Part shown: in pieces, positions 1-7,478 of the stretch | Layout of the letters: each line of letters opens with the position of its first letter | Position numbering within the stretch: position 1 is the first letter of the stretch | Origin: JACVRW01 sp963811055 | GTDB taxonomy: Bacteria > Actinomycetota > Thermoleophilia > Solirubrobacterales > Thermoleophilaceae | Direction of reading: 5' to 3' | Assembly (NCBI GenBank): GCA_963811055.1 | Contig: CAWEPQ010000015.1 | Coordinates: 16,802-80,801 of the forward strand | Length of the DNA stretch: 64,000 nucleotides | Notes under the pieces: generated by a model | The model's database searches: none | What the model was told of the DNA's origin: nothing | What the model saw: the letters and a program-made list of their open reading frames with translations, nothing else | Position numbers and translations under genes: made by a program

Positions 1-54
1 AACGCACGGCGCGGATACTCCGCGCCGTGCTCCGTCCCCGGCTAGGGTCAGGTC

Positions 55-657
55 ATGCGCGCGAGAATCCTCATCCTGCTGGGAGCCTGGGCGGCCGTCG
101 TGACGCTCGCGGCGTGCGGGGGATCGGACGGCGGCGATGACGTGGCCGCCACCACCCAGCAGACCGTGACGGTCACCGTGCCCGAGCCCGAGGCGGACCC
201 GAAGGCCAAGGACGCGCCGGCAGACGGCAGCTCGTCCAAGAAGGCCGCGGAGGAGAGGAAGAAGGAAGCGCCTGTGGTCGACCTGGATTCGGGGAAGGTC
301 GAGAAGCGGGCCCCCACGTCAGACGGCGGGAAGAACGAGGAGGGGTCCACCAGCGGCCCCGGTCCGGGCCAGGTCATGGCCACCAATGACTCTCCGCCCG
401 AGGTGACGCTCGCGGTGATCGACGCGAAGAGCGCCTACGTGAAGAAGACCCTCGTCGCCCGTTATGCGGGCCTGCTCGACCAGCTCGAGCGTCCCTGCCG
501 GGAGGAGCGCGTCCAGCTCGCGGAGGCCGCCCTGACCGCGAGCCACGACACGGCGGGGCGCCTGTCGATACTGGAAGTGCTCAGGCAGGTCGTGGCCGCC
601 GACCCGTCAGGCATCTGCGGGCCGGCCTTCAGCGCAGTGGCCGAGCGCGCACGGTAG
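55..657 (+). CDS. putative lipoprotein, unknown function
   Basis: A 200-residue protein with a hydrophobic N-terminus ending in a lipobox (LAAC, Cys at residue 21), so it is probably exported and lipid-anchored on the outer face of the membrane. Residues about 22-105 are a low-complexity linker rich in Asp, Lys, Pro and Glu. Residues about 120-200 form a more ordered, likely helical domain with two Cys residues (near 148 and 188) that could pair. I do not recognise this domain. The ATG is preceded by TAGGGT at 43-48 with a 6-nt gap, the spacing of a leaderless actinobacterial promoter, and I see no Shine-Dalgarno sequence. Function unknown. Confidence 0.75.
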   Translation: MRARILILLGAWAAVVTLAACGGSDGGDDVAATTQQTVTVTVPEPEADPKAKDAPADGSSSKKAAEERKKEAPVVDLDSGKVEKRAPTSDGGKNEEGSTSGPGPGQVMATNDSPPEVTLAVIDAKSAYVKKTLVARYAGLLDQLERPCREERVQLAEAALTASHDTAGRLSILEVLRQVVAADPSGICGPAFSAVAERAR

Positions 658-681
658 GTTGGCTTCCGTGAGCCCCGCGGC

Positions 682-1360
682 GTGCGGTGGCCGGGCGGGA
701 CGCCCGCTTCGCCTGGCCCGGTAGGCCCCCCAAGGCCGGGCCCGGTATGGCCGCGGAAGGAGCTCCGCGTCCTGGGCCTGGTCGCCCTGTTCGTGGCGCT
801 CGGCGGCACCGCCTAACGCGGTGAACACCGTCGGCAGCACGGACATCATCGACGTGGACGTGGTCGACGGCACGCTCACCGGCGCCGACGTCGGCGACGA
901 GTCGCTCACCGGCGACGAGATCCAGAACGGCACGATCGGCGGCGTCGAGCTCGCCCCCGACGCGATCGACAGCTCGGACATCCAGGACGGCACCATCCTC
1001 GGCGAGGACATTCGTGAGGAGGCCATCAGCGGCTTCCGAATCGATGACAACACGCTCACCAGTGCCGACGTCCGGGACGGCTCGCTCAGGGCCGTGGACA
1101 TCGGCAAGTTCAGCACGCCGATCATCGTCACGGTCGGGAGCGTGCCCGCACAGAGCTGCAAGAACATCGCCCAGGACGGTCTGGAATCGCTCGACACCGA
1201 CCAGATACTGCTCACCCCGACCTGGACCAGCACGTCGAGCTTCCTCATCTACACGGTCGAGGCCGGGCCCGCATTTCCCTACATCAAGGTATGCAACCCC
1301 ACCACGTCGGCCCTCAACGACGGCACCACCACCTTCAACCTGACCATCATCGCCCCATAG
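682..1360 (+). CDS. secreted repeat-containing protein broken by a +1 frameshift near 814
   Basis: From the GTG at 821 the protein reads for 179 residues with recurring DGTL-x-x-x-DI type units (residues about 15-95), followed by a small Cys-containing domain (two Cys). Directly upstream, in another frame, the sequence encodes the hydrophobic segment ALFVALGGTA and then meets TAA at 814. Removing one A from the TAA restores TAC and joins the hydrophobic export segment to the repeat domain, matching the N-terminal pattern familiar from thermoleophilian secreted proteins. I therefore place the gene from about GTG 682. The upstream start is uncertain. Function unknown; the lesion is either a sequencing insertion or a real inactivating mutation. 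Confidence 0.6.
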
Positions 1361-1593
1361 GCGCTGTAACGGATCGGTAACGGCAGCGGGGGAGGGTGTC
1401 GTGATCGACACTCGATCCACGGGGGGCCGTATCGATGCTTCAGCCTTGTTGACTACTGGCTGGCCGGGACGATGCGGGGGCACCGGCCGCTCCACCGCGG
1501 CTGCCGCTTCGCATGGAAACCGACACTGCCCAGACCGAGCCACGGGCGACTCTGCGATGCGCTTCGCCCGCGTCTGGCGCTGGCTGGCGGCCG

Positions 1594-2004
1594 CTACTCG
1601 GGGAGGAGACCGAGCTGGCCGAGAAAGTCCATCTGGTCGAAGAACAGGTGCTCGGACTTCAGCGTCTCGCCGTCGGTGACATAGACCGCCGCCCACCGGA
1701 GCTCGACGGCGCGTCCTGTCGGCGCGACGTCGCCGTTGGGGCTGTGGAGCACGCCATCATGGGTGCCCGAGAGCGTCCCTTCGGCCGCTGCGCCCGGCCC
1801 GTCAGTGAGGAGCTGCTTGATCTCAAGGCGGAGGTCCGGGAACGCTTCGTGGAACACGCCCAGGAAGCCAAGGACCTCGTCGCGACCGCTGGCCTGGCCG
1901 CCTGGCGCGACCAGCTCGGCATCAGTGGCCCACGGCTCAGCGTCACTATCACGGTCGTTGACGGCGGCGATGTGCTTGAGGATCACGTCTCTGGCGTCGG
2001 GCAT
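1594..2004 (-). CDS. SnoaL-like / ester cyclase family protein (NTF2 fold)
   Basis: A 136-residue protein with the pattern of the SnoaL/NTF2-like superfamily: an N-terminal helix (VILKHIAAVNDRD), a central FHEAFPDLRLEI strand-helix segment, and a C-terminal KSEHLFFDQMDFLGQLG. These small cone-shaped domains include polyketide cyclases and many uncharacterised enzymes; the substrate cannot be read from sequence. The frame stays open upstream to 2088, but I choose the ATG at 2004 because the family begins here and GGAGAG lies about 5 nt ahead. The gene stands alone between a frameshifted protein and tRNA-Leu. Intergenic 1361-1593 and 2005-2258 show nothing else convincing. Confidence 0.7.
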   Translation of the reverse strand: MPDARDVILKHIAAVNDRDSDAEPWATDAELVAPGGQASGRDEVLGFLGVFHEAFPDLRLEIKQLLTDGPGAAAEGTLSGTHDGVLHSPNGDVAPTGRAVELRWAAVYVTDGETLKSEHLFFDQMDFLGQLGLLPE

Positions 2005-2258
2005 CAGCTCTCCGGTTGTCGTGGGCGGCGGGAGTCTCTCAGACGACGGACTGCCGCTTCGGACGAAGAGCAGCAGCGAGAGCGTCAAAGCCGAATCGTT
2101 ACGGTGCCCGCTTAGAAATCACTCGCAGCGAAGCGCGACGGGACGGGCCGCCGGCTCCGGGGTAGCTTCGCGCTGTCCGGCTTGGTTCGTTAGAGCGATC
2201 GGAACCGCGGAAATAGCTATTTGCAGGGGCTTTCGTTGTCGTTTGGACAACAAACGAG

Positions 2259-2344
<86 letters not shown>

Positions 2345-2420
2345 GTGGCGGCCGAGTATAGAGCCGTCTGGGCGCCGTCCTTCAGGCCCTTGAAGCCGTC
2401 CGGATACCGTTGTAGCTTTA

Positions 2421-2434
2421 CGAACACATGTTCG
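2421..2434. promoter_or_regulatory. SOS box (LexA operator) upstream of lexA
   Basis: CGAACACATGTTCG is a perfect palindrome and matches the Gram-positive SOS consensus CGAAC-N4-GTTCG. It lies 39 bp before the lexA start, so LexA probably represses its own gene. No other copy was noticed in the window. Confidence 0.85.
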
Positions 2435-2473
2435 AGGCACCACATACGCGACGGCTGCAAGGGGAGAGCTGAC

Positions 2474-3088
2474 ATGGTCGAGCTGAATCTCACGAAGCGC
2501 CAGCAGGAGATCTTCGACTACATCAGGCGCTACGGGTCGGAGCACGGCTATCCGCCCACGGTGCGCGACATCGGTAAGGCGATCGGGCTCACCTCGTCGT
2601 CGACCGTGCACGCGCATCTCGCCAACCTCGAGAAGGTGGGGCTGCTCCGGCGCGACCCCACCAAGCCGCGGGCCCTGGAGATCCTGGTGGACAAGGCCAA
2701 GCAGGCGGTCACGCCGACCGGCCTGCCGGTGGTCGGACAGGTCGCCGCCGGCGCGCCGATGCTCGCTGAGGAGAACATCGAGGACTACGTCGCCGTGCCC
2801 GGCATCGCCGGGGGGGACGAGGGCGAGTTCGTCCTCAAGGTCAAGGGAGACTCGATGAAGGACGCGGGAATCCTGGAGGGCGACCATGTGGTCGTGCGGC
2901 GTGCGGACAGCGCGGCGAACGGCGAGATCGTGGTGGCTCTCGTCGACGACGAGGCCACCGTCAAGCGCTTCTTCAAGGAGGACGACCACGTTCGCCTCCA
3001 GCCGGAGAACGATGCCCTCGAGCCGATCCTCGTGACCGACGTCGAGGTGCTCGGGCGTGTGGTGGGTGTCTGCAGGAGGGTCTCATGA
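2474..3088 (+). CDS. lexA: LexA repressor
   Basis: A 204-residue LexA, the usual length. The N-terminal winged helix-turn-helix spans about residues 27-50. The C-terminal S24 self-cleavage domain has the Ala92-Gly93 scissile bond within GQVAAGAP, the nucleophile Ser127 in GDSM, and the general base Lys164 in ATVKR. It represses DNA-damage genes and is cleaved when bound to RecA filaments. The frame is open far upstream, but the ATG at 2474 is right: the family starts MVELNLTKRQ and GGGGAGAG precedes it by about 5 nt. A perfect SOS box sits upstream. The next gene overlaps its stop by 4 bp. Confidence 0.97.
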   Translation: MVELNLTKRQQEIFDYIRRYGSEHGYPPTVRDIGKAIGLTSSSTVHAHLANLEKVGLLRRDPTKPRALEILVDKAKQAVTPTGLPVVGQVAAGAPMLAEENIEDYVAVPGIAGGDEGEFVLKVKGDSMKDAGILEGDHVVVRRADSAANGEIVVALVDDEATVKRFFKEDDHVRLQPENDALEPILVTDVEVLGRVVGVCRRVS

Positions 3089-3300
3089 CCCCCGCCGTGC
3101 TCACCACACCGCGGCGGCGCGCATCGCGGGAGCGCTGCACCGGTGACCGCGGACGCGGGCTCACGCTGGAGCAGCGCCTCGGCGCGACCCTGGCGGCCGC
3201 GGAGGCGGGCCAGGCGGCGGACTGCCCGGTCTGCCGGGGGGCCATGAGCCTTCGCGCCGGCTCCGCAGTCTGCGGTGACTGCGGCTCGCAGCTGAGCTGA
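3085..3300 (+). CDS. small zinc-ribbon protein, unknown function
   Basis: A 71-residue protein whose start overlaps the lexA stop as ATGA, so it is probably translationally coupled to lexA and LexA-controlled. The C-terminal half carries two CxxC knuckles (Cys47/Cys50 and Cys63/Cys66) typical of a single zinc ribbon; the N-terminal half is basic. I do not recognise a named family. Co-expression with lexA suggests a DNA-damage role, but that is inference from position only. Confidence 0.6.
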   Translation: MTPAVLTTPRRRASRERCTGDRGRGLTLEQRLGATLAAAEAGQAADCPVCRGAMSLRAGSAVCGDCGSQLS

Positions 3301-3356
3301 CGCAAGCTCTCCCGCAGAGCTGGTCGGCGACGCCGAACGGGCGTAGAATCCCTGGT

Positions 3357-3742
3357 GCCGGCCTAGCAGTCGCGGGGAGCTCGGGGAGACAACCGGGCCT
3401 TCGAGGAAAGTCCGGACACCGTAGGGCAGGGTGGTCGGGGGACCGACCCGGGGAAACCCGCGGGAAAGTGCCACAGAAATACACCGCCCAAGCGCCGGGC
3501 CGCACGTGAGCCCGGTGCCGGCAAGGTTGAAATGGTGCGGTAAGAGCGCACCGGCGGCGTGGCGACACGCCGGCCAGGCAAACCCCACCCGGTGCAAGGC
3601 CAAGCAGGAGCGACGACGCTGCCCGCCGAGCTCCAGGTAGGCCGCAGGTGCCGCAAGGCCCCACCCGATCCAGCGGCGCAGCCGAGGGACCGGGCGAGAT
3701 GGATGACTGCTCAGGACAGAATCCGGCTTAGAGGCCGGCTAA
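3357..3742 (+). ncRNA. rnpB: RNase P RNA, bacterial type A
   Basis: The catalytic RNA of RNase P, which removes 5' leaders from pre-tRNAs. Conserved cores are visible: GAGGAAAGTCCGGAC near 3410, AAACCCCACCCGGTGCAAG near 3582 and AGATGGATGACTGC then ACAGAATCCGGCTTA near 3700-3730. The ends are set by helix P1, GCCGGCC (3358-3364) pairing with GGCCGGC (3733-3739). A strong intrinsic terminator follows directly. Confidence 0.95.
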
Positions 3743-3745
3743 GGG

Positions 3746-3772
3746 AAACCCCCGCTCAGGCGGGGGTTTTCT
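3746..3772 (+). terminator. intrinsic terminator of rnpB
   Basis: A 10-bp perfect stem (AAACCCCCGC / GCGGGGGTTT) with loop TCAG, followed by a short T run. It is the clearest classical terminator in the window. Confidence 0.9.
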
Positions 3773-3867
3773 ATTTCAGGGGTCGCTTCGGCAGGGGTGT
3801 GGGGAGTTTTGGTTGGCATACATCGAAAACTCCCCACACCCCCAACACCCCCGGAGGCGCTTCGGGC

Positions 3868-3895
3868 TTGACACATACCGATATAGGCATATGAT
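3868..3895 (+). promoter_or_regulatory. promoter of the ArsR/SRPBCC pair with -10 set for leaderless start
   Basis: A perfect -35 TTGACA (3868-3873), a 16-bp spacer and a good -10 TATGAT (3890-3895). Seven nt later comes GTG at 3903, so the transcript probably begins at or next to that codon. The spacer contains the loosely dyad sequence ATACCGATATAGGCATAT, a plausible site for the ArsR repressor. Confidence 0.65.
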
Positions 3896-3902
3896 TGCCG
3901 AC

Positions 3903-4259
3903 GTGGCACGAGCAGCGACCACCGCCGACGCGTTCAACGCCGTGGCCGAGCCCCGGCGCCGGCAGATCCTGGATGTGCTGGCCGGCGGGGAGCGCCCGGT
4001 GAACGACCTGGTTCGCGAGCTCGGGCTTGCTCAGCCGCAGGTCTCGAAGCACCTGCGGGTGCTCCGCGAGGTGGGAGCGGTCGACGTGCGAGACGAAGGA
4101 CGCCGGAGGCTCTACAGCGTGAACGGCCATGCGCTCAAGCCCATCCACGACTGGGTGAAGAACTACGAGCGTTCGTGGTCGGAGCGGTTCGGCCGCCTGG
4201 ACGTCGTGCTGGAAGAACTCAAGGACAACGAGAAGGGAGCTGGTGACGGTGACGAGTAG
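3903..4259 (+). CDS. ArsR-family transcriptional regulator
   Basis: A 118-residue winged-helix repressor: NAVAEPRRRQILDVL at the N-terminus, then recognition helix AQPQVSKHLRVLREVG and the wing RRRLYSV. No Cys-rich ArsR metal motif is present. This subtype is commonly paired with an SRPBCC protein, as here (the next gene overlaps by 17 bp). It probably autoregulates the pair. An ATG at 3891 is in frame, but it overlaps the -10 box and would lie outside the transcript, so I choose GTG 3903. The bound ligand is unknown. Confidence 0.85.
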   Translation: MARAATTADAFNAVAEPRRRQILDVLAGGERPVNDLVRELGLAQPQVSKHLRVLREVGAVDVRDEGRRRLYSVNGHALKPIHDWVKNYERSWSERFGRLDVVLEELKDNEKGAGDGDE

Positions 4260-4728
4260 CGGTACGGCGACGGTGACGCTGCCCACGGATGAGCAGATCC
4301 TCATCACGCGGGAGTTCGACGCGCCCAAGCACCTGGTGTACGAGGCGTGGACCACGCCCGAGCTGGTCAAGCGCTGGTGGAGCGGCGACCGCGGCGAGGT
4401 CACGGGCGCGGAGATCGACCTTCGTGTGGGCGGGATGTGGCGATACCTGATGGTCGCTCAGGGCGGGTTCGAGGTGGCCTTCCACGGCGAGTACCGCGAG
4501 ATCGTTCCCAACGAGCGGATCGTCTGCACGGAGGTCTACGAGGGCATGCCCGACGGGGAGGCCCTGGACACCCTCACGTTCACCGAGGTGGACGGACGTA
4601 CGACGCTCACGTTCCTCGTACAGCACCAGAACAAGGAGCACCGTGACGCGCACATCAACTCCGGGATGGAGGGCGGGATGCAGGAGGCGATGGACCATCT
4701 CGAGCAGGTGGCGGTCTCGCTTCGGTGA
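4243..4728 (+). CDS. SRPBCC (AHSA1-like) domain protein
   Basis: A 161-residue START-like protein of the activator-of-Hsp90-ATPase type. The family landmarks are visible: REFDAPKHLVYEAWTTPELVKRWW, GGMWRYLM, FHGEYREIVPNERI and a C-terminal helix GGMQEAMDHLEQV. The fold makes a hydrophobic ligand cavity; in bacteria most members have no known ligand and sit next to an ArsR gene. Translation from GTG 4243 overlaps the ArsR gene and is probably coupled to it. Confidence 0.88.
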   Translation: MTVTSSGTATVTLPTDEQILITREFDAPKHLVYEAWTTPELVKRWWSGDRGEVTGAEIDLRVGGMWRYLMVAQGGFEVAFHGEYREIVPNERIVCTEVYEGMPDGEALDTLTFTEVDGRTTLTFLVQHQNKEHRDAHINSGMEGGMQEAMDHLEQVAVSLR

Positions 4729-4770
4729 CGGTCGGGTTTGATCGCTTCCTGATCGGGCGAATAGACAGGT

Positions 4771-5202
4771 GTGTCCTCACTGAGCGAGCAGGGGCAGGAG
4801 GCGGAGGATGCCTACTGCCCGCATTGCCACCTCGTCATCGAGGCCGAGGCGGGGGAGGACTTTCCTCCTGAGCCGCTGCGCTGTCCCCATTGCAAGCTAC
4901 TGATCGGGACCGGGCGGGCGCGCAGCGAGCCGTCCGAGGAGCCCGGTGCGCGCGGCAGCGCCGCGGGCGTCTTCGCCCATCAGGCCAAGCGCTCGGGCGC
5001 GGAGGGCGACGTGTCCGACGACGAGGTCTGTGGCGCCATCCGCACGGCAGCGGAGGCCATCGGCGTTCGCCCCGAGCGCCTGTTGATGGTGGACTACCAG
5101 CAGCTGGCGGCCGACGACGACAGCCTGCCCGGGCTGGCCGACGTGTTCGCCGCGTATGGGAGCTGGAAGCGGGCCCGGCGGGCAGCCGCCGATTCGTCCT
5201 GA
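4771..5202 (+). CDS. hypothetical protein with N-terminal zinc ribbon
   Basis: A 143-residue protein with two CxxC knuckles (Cys16/Cys19 and Cys38/Cys41) forming a likely zinc ribbon. A low-complexity linker follows, then a helical C-terminal region (about residues 88-140) with conserved-looking aromatic and acidic residues. I do not recognise the C-terminal domain. It starts at GTG, stands alone after the SRPBCC gene, and function is unknown. Confidence 0.6.
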   Translation: MSSLSEQGQEAEDAYCPHCHLVIEAEAGEDFPPEPLRCPHCKLLIGTGRARSEPSEEPGARGSAAGVFAHQAKRSGAEGDVSDDEVCGAIRTAAEAIGVRPERLLMVDYQQLAADDDSLPGLADVFAAYGSWKRARRAAADSS

Positions 5203-5250
5203 CGCGAGCTCGCCTCGGCATCGCACGGGGCAGGTAGAGTCCCGGCCGCC

Positions 5251-5733
5251 ATGGAAGTCCTGCTCGTCCTGGGGCCGTTCCTCGTAGCGGGGGTCGCGGT
5301 CGTCTTCATTGCCTTCTCGGGCGGTCCGGCGGCCGCGCGCGAGGCCTACCTCACCCGCGGCGGGCGTGGCTTCCGGATCCTCATCCCGCTGCTCTACGTG
5401 GCCCTCGGGGCAGTCGTCCCCGCAGTGGTGATCGCATCGCGCGGCGAGGCCGAGGGAGGCGTCGGAAAGCTGCGTACCGCCTCGCTGACCGCGCAGGAGG
5501 AGGAGGGCAAGCAGCTGTTCCGGCAGACCTGCTGGAGCTGCCACAACCTCGATGCCGTGCAGGCTCAGGGCGTCACCGGGCCTGATCTCGACGAGCTCGG
5601 GCTCGACGAGGAGCGCGTGCTCAAGGCGATCCGCCGCGGCGGCACGGGCGACGGGCGCATGCCGGCCGCTCTGCTCCAGGGTGAGGAAGCCGAGAGCGTG
5701 GCGGCCTACGTGGCCAAGGTCGCCGGGCAGTAG
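5251..5733 (+). CDS. membrane-anchored c-type cytochrome
   Basis: A 160-residue protein with two N-terminal membrane segments (about residues 3-23 and 43-63) and a periplasm-side class I cytochrome c domain. Heme is attached at Cys94-x-x-Cys97-His98 (CWSCH), and Met137 in GRMPA is the likely sixth ligand. It should carry one electron at a time in a respiratory chain; the partner is not encoded nearby. A TAGAGT hexamer at 5235-5240 precedes the ATG by 10 nt, giving a very short leader. Confidence 0.88.
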   Translation: MEVLLVLGPFLVAGVAVVFIAFSGGPAAAREAYLTRGGRGFRILIPLLYVALGAVVPAVVIASRGEAEGGVGKLRTASLTAQEEEGKQLFRQTCWSCHNLDAVQAQGVTGPDLDELGLDEERVLKAIRRGGTGDGRMPAALLQGEEAESVAAYVAKVAGQ

Positions 5734-5815
5734 CTCTCTCGCTGGGCGCCGGAAATTCACCCAGGATGCGGCGCTTTTCCGTCCGACGCTTCCGCTCTGC
5801 TGGTAGCATGCCCGC

Positions 5816-5962
5816 GTCTAAGGAGCCTAAGCCCGCCTTTCGGGGGGCGCGGGGGAACCGGTTGGATGGCCGTCAGGCCAGGGGCGAATCGCGGATGTTC
5901 CGCGTAGCGCAACTCTTTCAGCGCGAGCCCGACAGCTAACCCCGCAGGCGATAAGAAAGAGA
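5816..5962 (+). promoter_or_regulatory. c-di-AMP riboswitch (ydaO-yuaA type), copy 1
   Basis: It shows the diagnostic blocks GGGGGAACC (about 5851), GGGGCGAATC (5881) and AGCCCGACAGCTAACCCCG (5926-5944). TAGCAT at 5804-5809 puts the transcript start near 5816, so the aptamer occupies the whole leader. CTCTTT (5913-5918) can pair with AAAGAG (5956-5961). The latter lies just before the ATG at 5966 and could act as the Shine-Dalgarno sequence, so control is probably at translation. No terminator hairpin is visible. In characterised members the ligand turns expression off. Confidence 0.9.
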
Positions 5963-5965
5963 CCG

Positions 5966-6361
5966 ATGAACCCAGGCGGCGCCCGCGCTCTGCGCGAGGA
6001 TCACGAGGACATGAGTCGCGAAGCGGTGCTCCTCGAGTGGGAGCGCAAGATCGAGGCTGCCGAGGCGCGACCCGGTCGCTTCGACCGTCCGGCTGCGCGC
6101 ACGGATACGTCCACGGCCCCTGAAGCCGGTCATGAGATCAGCACGCACTCGGAGGCGCCCGCCCGGCGCCGGTTCGAGCGCTCCGTCGCCGCCCCGGCCG
6201 GGGAGCGCCGCACGATCACGATCACGGGCCGGCCCACGCCGGCCCGCCGCCTGCCCGGAGTGGCGGAGCGGCAGCTCGCGCAGCCCGACCGGGTGGCGCT
6301 ATGGGCATTCCTGATGGGCCTGTTCCTGGTGGCCGTGGCCGCCGGGACCGCACACGCCTGA
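5966..6361 (+). CDS. small membrane protein under c-di-AMP riboswitch control
   Basis: A 131-residue protein with an Arg/Glu-rich, probably disordered N-terminal region and one C-terminal membrane span (about residues 110-129, ending AGTAHA). The topology suggests a tail-anchored protein with a cytoplasmic domain. I find no LysM, NlpC or RPF motif, unlike most proteins behind this riboswitch. Its position directly behind the aptamer links it to cell-wall or osmotic homeostasis, by inference only. Confidence 0.7.
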   Translation: MNPGGARALREDHEDMSREAVLLEWERKIEAAEARPGRFDRPAARTDTSTAPEAGHEISTHSEAPARRRFERSVAAPAGERRTITITGRPTPARRLPGVAERQLAQPDRVALWAFLMGLFLVAVAAGTAHA

Positions 6362-6432
6362 GGCCCCCGAGCGATCCGCGCGCCCGGCGTATGCGTACTC
6401 CCAATGGAGTGCGTAATAGCCCTTTTCTTCCC

Positions 6433-6451
6433 TATACTTACTGCCGGTAAG
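6433..6451 (+). promoter_or_regulatory. -10 box overlapped by an inverted repeat, likely HxlR operator
   Basis: TATACT (6433-6438) is a good -10 element. Overlapping it is the dyad CTTAC-TGCCG-GTAAG (6437-6451), which resembles the ACTTAC/GTAAG operators known for redox-sensing HxlR/QorR-type regulators. The HxlR gene lies at the end of this transcription unit, so autorepression is likely. Confidence 0.6.
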
Positions 6452-6478
6452 CGGCATGCAGAAAGTGAAGTGAGCAGG

Positions 6479-7042
6479 ATGAAGACCAAGGAGAGCAGGT
6501 TCCAGGTTCACGATGAGCTCACCGCTCCCGAGCGCAGCGTGCCCGTCCTCAAGGGCGCACTTTCGGGCGGCGGCCAGCTCCCCAACTTCCTGGGAGTTCT
6601 CGGCGGGGCGCCGGCGGCGCTGCGCGCGTACGCGCGCTTCCGCTCCGAGCTGCGGCACGGATCGCTCCAGTGGACCACCGCCCAGCGCATCGCGCTGGCC
6701 GTGGCCGAGCACCAGGGCAGCGAGTACGCGCTGTCCACGCTCCAGCGCACGGCGCGCGACGCCGGTCTCGGCCTCGACGAGATCGCGCTGGCACGCGAGT
6801 TCGACTCGCGCGACGAGCACGAGGCGGTGCTGCTGCGCTTCATCAAGGCCCTGCTCCAGACCGAAGGAGCGCCCCAGCTCCACATCCTGGAGGAGGCGCG
6901 TGAGGCCGGCTGGACCGACGAGCAGATCCTGGAGGCTGTGGCCCATGTGTCGCTGGCCTCGTTCGCCAACCTCGTCACCCGCGCCGCGGACCTTCCCGTG
7001 GACGGCTCACCCGAGGGGTCGCGGCTCCTTCAGGCCGCGTGA
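6479..7042 (+). CDS. AhpD-like / carboxymuconolactone decarboxylase-family protein lacking CxxC
   Basis: A 187-residue all-helical protein with the AhpD-like layout (FRSELRHGSLQWTTAQRIALAVAEHQGSEYALS, then an EAREAGWTDEQILEAVAHV segment). In active alkylhydroperoxidases the family core reads GCxYCxxxH. Here the two Cys positions are Ser81 and Ala84 and the following His is lost, so the thiol peroxidase chemistry cannot work as described. I choose ATG 6479, as the frame upstream (from 6404) runs through the promoter. The HxlR gene follows immediately. Confidence 0.75.
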   Translation: MKTKESRFQVHDELTAPERSVPVLKGALSGGGQLPNFLGVLGGAPAALRAYARFRSELRHGSLQWTTAQRIALAVAEHQGSEYALSTLQRTARDAGLGLDEIALAREFDSRDEHEAVLLRFIKALLQTEGAPQLHILEEAREAGWTDEQILEAVAHVSLASFANLVTRAADLPVDGSPEGSRLLQAA

Positions 7043-7062
7043 GGGCGGATAGCATTCAGATC

Positions 7063-7410
7063 ATGGTCTCCCGCTCCTCGATTGCGGAAGCCCACGACGC
7101 CGAGCAGCGCGAGTCGTGCTGCACCGCCTACCACCGGGCCGTGGAGCTGGTCGGCAAGCGCTGGACCGGAGCCATCCTGTTCGTCCTGATGGACGGGCCC
7201 GCGCGCTTCTCGGAGGTCAAGCAGCTGGTGCCAGACCTGAGCGATCGCCTGCTCTCCGAGCGGATGAAGGAGCTCGAGTCGGAGGGCATCGTGCGCCGCC
7301 GGGTGGTCGACGAGACGCCCGTGCGGGTGGAGTACGCCCTCACCGTGAAGGGCGAGGCCCTCGAGCCCGCTGTGCGCGCGCTCAAGGTCTGGGCTCGTTC
7401 CTGGCTCTGA
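7063..7410 (+). CDS. HxlR-family transcriptional regulator
   Basis: A 115-residue MarR-like winged helix of the HxlR/DUF24 family: VGKRWTGAILFVLMDGPARF, SERMKELESEGIVRRR and the C-terminal helix VRALKVWARSWL. Cys19-Cys20 lie at the position where redox-sensing members (HypR, QorR) carry a reactive cysteine. A GTG at 7039 would overlap the previous stop, but TAGCAT at 7050-7055 stands 7 nt before the ATG at 7063, so a separate leaderless transcript is likely and I choose ATG. It probably binds the dyad at 6437-6451. Confidence 0.85.
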   Translation: MVSRSSIAEAHDAEQRESCCTAYHRAVELVGKRWTGAILFVLMDGPARFSEVKQLVPDLSDRLLSERMKELESEGIVRRRVVDETPVRVEYALTVKGEALEPAVRALKVWARSWL

Positions 7411-7478
7411 GGCGACGCGCGCCCGCGGCTGAGCGCCGTTAGCCTACGCGGCTCCCACCCCGACCCCGGAGGAGCCGA

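Noticed and set aside
3891..3893. ATG as the start of the ArsR gene
   Set aside because: It overlaps the -10 box, so it would not be in the transcript; GTG 3903 fits the promoter.
6397..6410. ACTCC-CAAT-GGAGT as terminator of the riboswitch-controlled gene
   Set aside because: Only a 5-bp stem and no T tract directly after it; too weak to call.
7039..7041. GTG overlapping the AhpD-like stop as the HxlR start
   Set aside because: Possible by coupling, but a TAGCAT box 7 nt before ATG 7063 and the family N-terminus favour ATG.
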